Assembly (NCBI GenBank): GCA_001028815.1
Contig: LDJB01000001.1
Coordinates: 887,634 to 951,633, forward strand
Direction: 5' to 3'
Origin: Peptococcaceae bacterium 1109
GTDB taxonomy: Bacteria > Bacillota > Limnochordia > Darwinibacteriales > Darwinibacteriaceae
DNA: 64,000 nucleotides
Under the pieces are notes generated by a model. That model was not told the DNA's origin, ran no database searches, and saw only the letters and a program-made list of their open reading frames with translations. Below are positions 59,880-64,000 of this stretch, one piece after another (within the stretch, counting starts at the first letter, position 1; every line of letters begins with the position of its first letter). A program made the position numbers and the translations under genes.

Positions 59880-60866
59880 CTAGTTTACCTTACCGAGCTG
59901 TTCATAGATCATATCACGCACCTCAAGAAGGCCCATCTTCTCGTAAGCTGCAAGGCCAGCCTCCTTGAAGGCTGCAATGTCGATGTCGGTGTGAATTGTC
60001 ATGCCTGCCTCAGCAACACGCTTCTTCAAAGCTTCGGTATTCTCTTGGATCTGGTAGGAGACTTCCAGGCCAGCCCGGTCGCATTCTTCTACGAGGATCT
60101 TCTGATACTCTTCCGGTAAGCTCTTGAACCACTGCGCGCTGATCACTTCGAAGTTAATCAAGAGGAAGTGGCCTGTCTCGTTCACGTAGTCCAGGACCTC
60201 ATGGAGGCTCTGGTCGAAGATGTTGTCATAGACGAGCTCCGCACCTTCAATGGCACCCTGTTGGATCGCCGTGTACATCTCACCAAAATTCATCGCGATA
60301 GGCGTTGCGCCCAGAGCCCGGACCGATTCTTGCCAAATCGGGGCAGGTGCAGTACGGATGCGCTGTCCGGCAAGGTCTGCTGGTTTGCTGATGGGCTTGT
60401 TGGTCATAAAGTGCCGGAAGCCCTGTACCCATTGGATGGAGAGCACTTGGAAACCAAACTCATCAGCAAGGCGCTGTTTCCATTCCTGAACAACGGGCAG
60501 GTCATTGACCTTAATCACTTCTTCAATGCTGTCCACGAAGTAAGGAGCGTTCATGACAGCGATCTCAGGGATATAGTTACCCATGCGGGCTGAGTCTGTG
60601 TTCTGCCCCACAGGTACACCTTGGCGCATCTGCTCGAGGATGTCTTCCTCTACACCGAGCTGAGCACTATGGAACACCAAGATCTCCAGCTCACCGTTTG
60701 TCCGTTCTTTTACCCTTTCGGCCCACTTCTCCAAGCCCGCATGATAGGGGTGGTTTGGCCCCAGCACATGGTTAAACCGGAGAGTGTACTTCGCCGCAAA
60801 TGCACTCGGCCCAAAGGCCGCCAAAGCCAACACGACTACTAAACTCAGAACAAGAAGTTTTCTCAT
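59880..60866 (-). CDS. dctP: TRAP transporter substrate-binding protein DctP
   Basis: This 328-residue exported protein has a signal peptide (MRKLLVLSLVVVLALAAFGP, cleaved near SAFAAK). The mature start YTLRFNHVLGPNHPYHAGLE is typical. The conserved substrate-binding Arg lies in LAGQRIRTAPAP (about residues 165-176), which in the family holds the carboxylate of the ligand. MNFGEMYTAIQQGAIEGAEL is the next signature. The ligand is thus probably an organic acid such as a sugar acid, in line with the LarA-like and SDR genes beside it. The ATG follows GGAGG. It is downstream of the LarA-like gene, about 85 bases away. Confidence 0.95.
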   Translation of the reverse strand: MRKLLVLSLVVVLALAAFGPSAFAAKYTLRFNHVLGPNHPYHAGLEKWAERVKERTNGELEILVFHSAQLGVEEDILEQMRQGVPVGQNTDSARMGNYIPEIAVMNAPYFVDSIEEVIKVNDLPVVQEWKQRLADEFGFQVLSIQWVQGFRHFMTNKPISKPADLAGQRIRTAPAPIWQESVRALGATPIAMNFGEMYTAIQQGAIEGAELVYDNIFDQSLHEVLDYVNETGHFLLINFEVISAQWFKSLPEEYQKILVEECDRAGLEVSYQIQENTEALKKRVAEAGMTIHTDIDIAAFKEAGLAAYEKMGLLEVRDMIYEQLGKVN

Positions 60867-60952
60867 GGATAAGCCTCCTTAATCTGTACTCAGAGATCTA
60901 AGAAGAACTAGGGCCAATCATCACCAAGCCTTCTCCACGGCACCACCTCTCT

Positions 60953-62230
60953 TTAGCTCCACTTCTCCTCCGCAACCCACAGGCCCGTTGCGGGGTTGTT
61001 GATGTAGTACACGCCTCCTTCAGCCTCGTCCACGAACCCCTGCTGCCACTCATGTACTGGATACCTATGCAGTGCCTCCTGGAGAGCCATGTAGCTGAAG
61101 TTAACGCCTTCGATCTCTTCCTTACTCATGTGCTGCGAAGCCACCACAACCTCAAAGCGGCCGTCCACCGATCCGTGGATGAGATGAGCCGCAGCTGAGA
61201 GGTTCTCCTGCAGATCTTCTTGGGCTTCAGTCCAGGCTAGAATACTCTCCCGCCCAGCATAGCCGTATTTACGGATCAGCCCATCGATTACGGCGTCTTC
61301 CCCAAAGCGAACTAGGCCAGGTGCGATGATCACGAGCCGTCCCCCATCCGCCATTGCTAAACGGGTCCGATAGATGGCCTTGCAGCCAAGCCACGTGGTC
61401 TTAAACTCGTGCTCATCCAGGTAAACAACGGCCTCCTGGAGAGGCTCTTTCAGAAAAGTTATGTTGAGCTTCTGGCTGAGGGCTGCGGCCTTTTCGAATG
61501 CCCCCCGATCCTGGCCGATAAAGATCCCGTGCAAATCAGTTAAGCCTGTACCTGGGTTGACCCCGGTTGAGTTTACGTTGAGAACATAGACGATGGGGAT
61601 ACCCCCGAGGAACTCTGCCTGGGCATAGTCGTAAACTCTCCGTACCGGCGTCTCTGCCCTGCCAAGGATCCTCTCCAATCCATAGGCCGCACCTAGGTAG
61701 TGAGACTTGTTTATCATGTCGGGCCCGCCGCAGCCCACAAAGATGTTTTTGTTGTAGTTGGCCATCCCCACCACTTCGTGGGGAACCACCTGGCCAATGG
61801 ATATGATCAAATCGTAGCTGCCTTCCACAAGTATTTTGCTGATGGATACACTAATGGGAAAGCGCACCCATCCCTCTGATACTTCCTCCACAAAACCTGG
61901 GGAGGCTGTACCCAAAGCCACAGTGTCCTTCCTCCAGTTGTGCACAAGCATGCGGCTCAAAGGGATCTCGGGGCCAAACATGTCACTAAACTCCGCCTCA
62001 GTCATGGGGCTGTGGGTGCCCAAAGCAGGCAGCACATCGATCTCCCGGCTTCCCAAGAGTTTATACAGCAGCGCGGTAATCTTCCCCGCTCCCGAGTGCT
62101 TGCGGGTATAATCTGGGGGGATGAGGAGCACTTTCTTGATAGTTCCATCCAGCGAACTTGCAAACTGCTGCAGTAAGGCGTATGCATCTTCCCAGCTAAT
62201 TGGGGCATCCTGGCTACAGACTTCCAGCAT
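60953..62230 (-). CDS. LarA-family nickel-dependent racemase/epimerase homologue
   Basis: This 425-residue protein is a homologue of lactate racemase LarA (DUF2088). Known catalytic and nickel-ligand positions are kept: His73 in LGTHSPMTEAE, His151 in VPHEVVG, Lys161 in NYNKNIFVG (attachment of the nickel-pincer nucleotide) and His177 in NKSHYLG. The distances 151-161-177 equal those of LarA (174-184-200). PPDYTRKHSG is the family's nucleotide-end motif. The reaction is a racemisation or C2-epimerisation of a 2-hydroxyacid by hydride transfer. In a cluster with TRAP, SDR and FGGY kinase, a sugar-acid epimerase is more likely than lactate racemase; that is inference. The cofactor enzymes LarB, LarC and LarE are not in the window. 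The ATG has a GGAG site. Confidence 0.88.
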   Translation of the reverse strand: MLEVCSQDAPISWEDAYALLQQFASSLDGTIKKVLLIPPDYTRKHSGAGKITALLYKLLGSREIDVLPALGTHSPMTEAEFSDMFGPEIPLSRMLVHNWRKDTVALGTASPGFVEEVSEGWVRFPISVSISKILVEGSYDLIISIGQVVPHEVVGMANYNKNIFVGCGGPDMINKSHYLGAAYGLERILGRAETPVRRVYDYAQAEFLGGIPIVYVLNVNSTGVNPGTGLTDLHGIFIGQDRGAFEKAAALSQKLNITFLKEPLQEAVVYLDEHEFKTTWLGCKAIYRTRLAMADGGRLVIIAPGLVRFGEDAVIDGLIRKYGYAGRESILAWTEAQEDLQENLSAAAHLIHGSVDGRFEVVVASQHMSKEEIEGVNFSYMALQEALHRYPVHEWQQGFVDEAEGGVYYINNPATGLWVAEEKWS

Positions 62231-62257
62231 AAAGCTTTCTCCTTTACCTGATCGCTC

Positions 62258-62905
62258 TTAGGCCAAGCTCTCTTCCACAGTGATGCTGTCCAGGGTCGAA
62301 TCTCGCACGCTGTCGAGATGCTGCTTGAGATATGTAAGGGAAAGGGCCTTATCCCCCTTACGAATTGCGTCCACAATCTGCCTGTGTTCCGCGTGAGAGT
62401 AGTCTATCCGGCCTAGGTCTAAGTGGCGGATGAGAATAATGAGGTCCTTTACATGGTTGTACGTTTCCATCAGGAAGCGGTTTTGAGACGCTGCGATCAA
62501 GAGATCATGCAAGGCTTCATCAATGGAGTCAAAGGCCTCCCGGGACGGGTTGGACTCGAAGGAGTCCATAGCTTCCGCTATCTGCTCCAATTGAGCGATG
62601 TCGATTTGGTGGAAGTAGCGCTCCATGCAGTACATTTCATGGAGGCGGCGAACCTCAAATATCTCACGTACTTCGGTCGGGGTGAACTCCCGGGCAAAAA
62701 AGCCCACCCGGGGCCGGATCGTCACAAGCCCGAAGCTTGCCAGCCTGGTCAAGGCATCCCGGACAGGCATAACGCTCACACCATGCTCCTCGGCGATCTG
62801 GCGCGGGTTGATTTGCTCCCCTGCCTTGATCCGCTGCCTAACGATCTCTTCCTTGAGGACGCTGAACATCTGATCTGTAATGCTTTTTTTCATGATCTTC
62901 ATCAT
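62258..62905 (-). CDS. GntR-family regulator (FadR/FCD type)
   Basis: This 215-residue regulator has an N-terminal winged HTH (about residues 5-70, with RIKAGEQINPRQIAEEHGVS and VMPVRDALTRLASFGLV) and a C-terminal FCD ligand domain (about 80-205) with metal-binding His and Asp residues in LHDLLIAASQN and HAEHRQIVDAI. Such proteins sense organic or sugar acids and usually repress a neighbouring catabolic operon. I chose the ATG at 62905 with AGGAAGTCC before it; the longer frame lies within the promoter. It is the first gene of the cluster down to the FGGY kinase, so it probably regulates the cluster and itself. Confidence 0.92.
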   Translation of the reverse strand: MMKIMKKSITDQMFSVLKEEIVRQRIKAGEQINPRQIAEEHGVSVMPVRDALTRLASFGLVTIRPRVGFFAREFTPTEVREIFEVRRLHEMYCMERYFHQIDIAQLEQIAEAMDSFESNPSREAFDSIDEALHDLLIAASQNRFLMETYNHVKDLIILIRHLDLGRIDYSHAEHRQIVDAIRKGDKALSLTYLKQHLDSVRDSTLDSITVEESLA

Positions 62906-62941
62906 AGCGGACTTCCTATCTGTGAATAATCTCCATAGATA

Positions 62942-63001
62942 TCTTATATACCATATCTGATATATCACGTTGTAAACTCTGATAGAATGTTTTTAACATT
63001 C
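62942..63001. promoter_or_regulatory. Palindromes in the GntR-DUF362 intergenic region
   Basis: GAATGTTTTTAACATTC (62985-63001) is a perfect 7-3-7 palindrome, and ATATACCATATCTGATATAT (62945-62964) is an imperfect one. Both lie upstream of the GntR gene and are candidate operators. The region 63002-63160 shows nothing else apart from the ribosome site of the next gene. Confidence 0.45.
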
Positions 63002-63160
63002 TCCTTCCATGTATGAATTCCTCCTAAGGAAAGGGACGAAATAACATTTTTCTTATTTACTGACATGAAGGCTCTCCCCTCCGCTAGGAGGATCCATCCT
63101 CTACCAGCCGAAATAATCACCAAACGCAGCAATCACGCAACTGAGAAAGGAGTAAAACCA

Positions 63161-64000
63161 TTGCCCATCACAGTGATCTACGGCAGTGACGGCAAGGACA
63201 TGGTGCGGCAAGCCCTCGCCCACCGCCGCTGGGAACTAGCCCTTGATCCCCACCGTACTTACGGCATCAAGCCAAACTTGGTGTTGGCCCGGCCTTCCCA
63301 TTCAGGGGCTACCACCGATCCCAGTGTCGTTGAAGGGATAATCACCTTCCTCAAAGACCATGGCTGTCACAAAATCAAGATAATGGAAAGCTCCTGGTTA
63401 GGTGATTCCACCACGAGAGCCTTTCGCATCTGCGGCTACGAAGTACTGGCCCAGCGCTACCAGGTGGAGCTTATCGACCTTAAGAAGGACCGCACGGTCA
63501 CCGCAGAGCAAGGCGGCCTTCAGCTTGAGATCTGCCGCAGTGCCCTCGATGTAGACTGCCTCATCAACGTCCCGGTGCTCAAAGCCCACTGTCAAACCCG
63601 CCTCACCTGCGCGCTGAAGAACCTCAAGGGCTGCATCCCTGACCGGGAAAAGCGCCGTTACCACTCCTTAGGCCTACACAGGCCAATCGCCGCCCTAAAC
63701 AAAGCCCTCCCCCAGCATCTTGTGGTGGTGGATGGCATCATCGGAGATCTCACTTTCGAAGAGGGGGGCACCCCTGTGCACATGCACCGCGTGATAGTGG
63801 GAACCGACCCGGTGGCAGTAGACAGCTATTGTGCATCCCTCCTTGGACTAGGGCCGGAAGACGTCCCCTACATTACGATGGCTGCGGAGCTCGGGGTTGG
63901 AAATACTTATTGCGAGGTGGAAGAGCTTAATGAAGGCCGCCAAAGCCTGTTTGCTCCGAGCCAGACTGCTGACGCCCTCAAGCTGCACTTTACGGAAGCA
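63161..64000 (+). CDS. DUF362 family protein, partial
   Basis: The frame opens at a TTG eight bases after AAAGGAG and runs off the right edge after 280 residues. It matches the DUF362 domain: GIKPNLVLARPSHSGATTDP near residue 38, CLINVPVLKAHCQTRLTCALKNLKG near 135-158, and PVAVDSYCASLLGLGPEDVP near 218. Some DUF362 proteins carry an additional ferredoxin domain; none is seen in the visible part, but the C-terminus is missing. The function of the family is unsettled. It is divergent from the GntR regulator of the TRAP/LarA-like cluster and could belong to the same regulon. The short start LPITVIYGSDGKD agrees with the chosen codon. Confidence 0.88.
   Translation, partial: MPITVIYGSDGKDMVRQALAHRRWELALDPHRTYGIKPNLVLARPSHSGATTDPSVVEGIITFLKDHGCHKIKIMESSWLGDSTTRAFRICGYEVLAQRYQVELIDLKKDRTVTAEQGGLQLEICRSALDVDCLINVPVLKAHCQTRLTCALKNLKGCIPDREKRRYHSLGLHRPIAALNKALPQHLVVVDGIIGDLTFEEGGTPVHMHRVIVGTDPVAVDSYCASLLGLGPEDVPYITMAAELGVGNTYCEVEELNEGRQSLFAPSQTADALKLHFTEA

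Noticed and set aside
1-64000. CRISPR array, tRNA/rRNA genes, insertion sequences, prophage or attachment sites
   Set aside because: I looked for regular direct repeats, tRNA-like cloverleaf ends, transposase motifs and integrase genes and saw none. Short RNAs without clear structure could still be missed by eye.

Overview
The window looks like chromosomal DNA of an anaerobic, saccharolytic member of the Bacillota (Firmicutes), probably a deep-branching clostridial or Limnochordia-like lineage. This placement is inference from gene content: GC that looks to be in the mid-50s, strong GGAGG ribosome sites with many GTG and TTG starts, a purine riboswitch, MsmX-type sugar ABC transporters, a clostridial flavodiiron protein, an Etf-linked lactate dehydrogenase and a fused 2-hydroxyacyl-CoA dehydratase activase. 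Two genes more typical of diderm bacteria sit inside it: an alpha-2-macroglobulin lipoprotein and penicillin-binding protein 1C. I see no rRNA, tRNA, CRISPR array, transposase or phage gene.

Layout. 1-5725 (minus): a probable operon of an alpha/beta hydrolase, an AI-2E-type permease, flavodiiron protein FprA, a ferritin-like diiron protein, a sugar isomerase, RbsD and a DMT exporter cut by the window edge. 5881-10119 (plus): a 1412-residue activase fusion. 10170-17286 (minus): a sugar ABC importer without ATPase, then a LacI regulator, YjbQ and a periplasmic-sensor/PAS/GGDEF/HD-GYP protein; two near-identical LacI-type operators precede the two units. 17426-21868: an HDOD protein, sodA with a Fur/PerR-like box, speD-speE with a structured leader, and a lipase-like hydrolase. 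21899-28110: a zinc ribbon protein, an FtsA-like protein with C-terminal VNG repeats, DUF1858, a nitroreductase, a secreted FMN-binding-like protein, PlsC and a secreted tyrosine phosphatase. 28163-33253: a second sugar ABC importer with a PfkB kinase and a divergent RpiR regulator. 33283-41015: CorC/HlyC, exonuclease III, a purine permease under a guanine riboswitch, YbaN, and etfB-etfA-glcD, whose glcD carries a one-base frameshift in a G7 run. 41189-47781: a complete ABC importer (binding protein, two permeases, ATPase) with an isomerase, then a nucleoside hydrolase. 47948-55710 (plus): alpha-2-macroglobulin and PBP1C. 55738-62905 (minus): a TRAP-transporter catabolic cluster (GntR, LarA-like nickel racemase/epimerase, DctPQM, SDR, FGGY kinase). 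63161 to the end: a partial DUF362 gene.

How the parts work together. Most of the window captures and channels carbohydrates. Three binding-protein/permease sets appear to share the one MsmX-type ATPase. Each of the four binding-protein genes (three ABC, one TRAP) is followed by a strong hairpin before the first permease gene, which would favour expression of the binding protein. Oxygen and redox defence (FprA, ferritin-like protein, SOD) fits an anaerobe that meets air. Lactate oxidation or formation would use LctBCD-type electron confurcation if the glcD frameshift is an assembly error.
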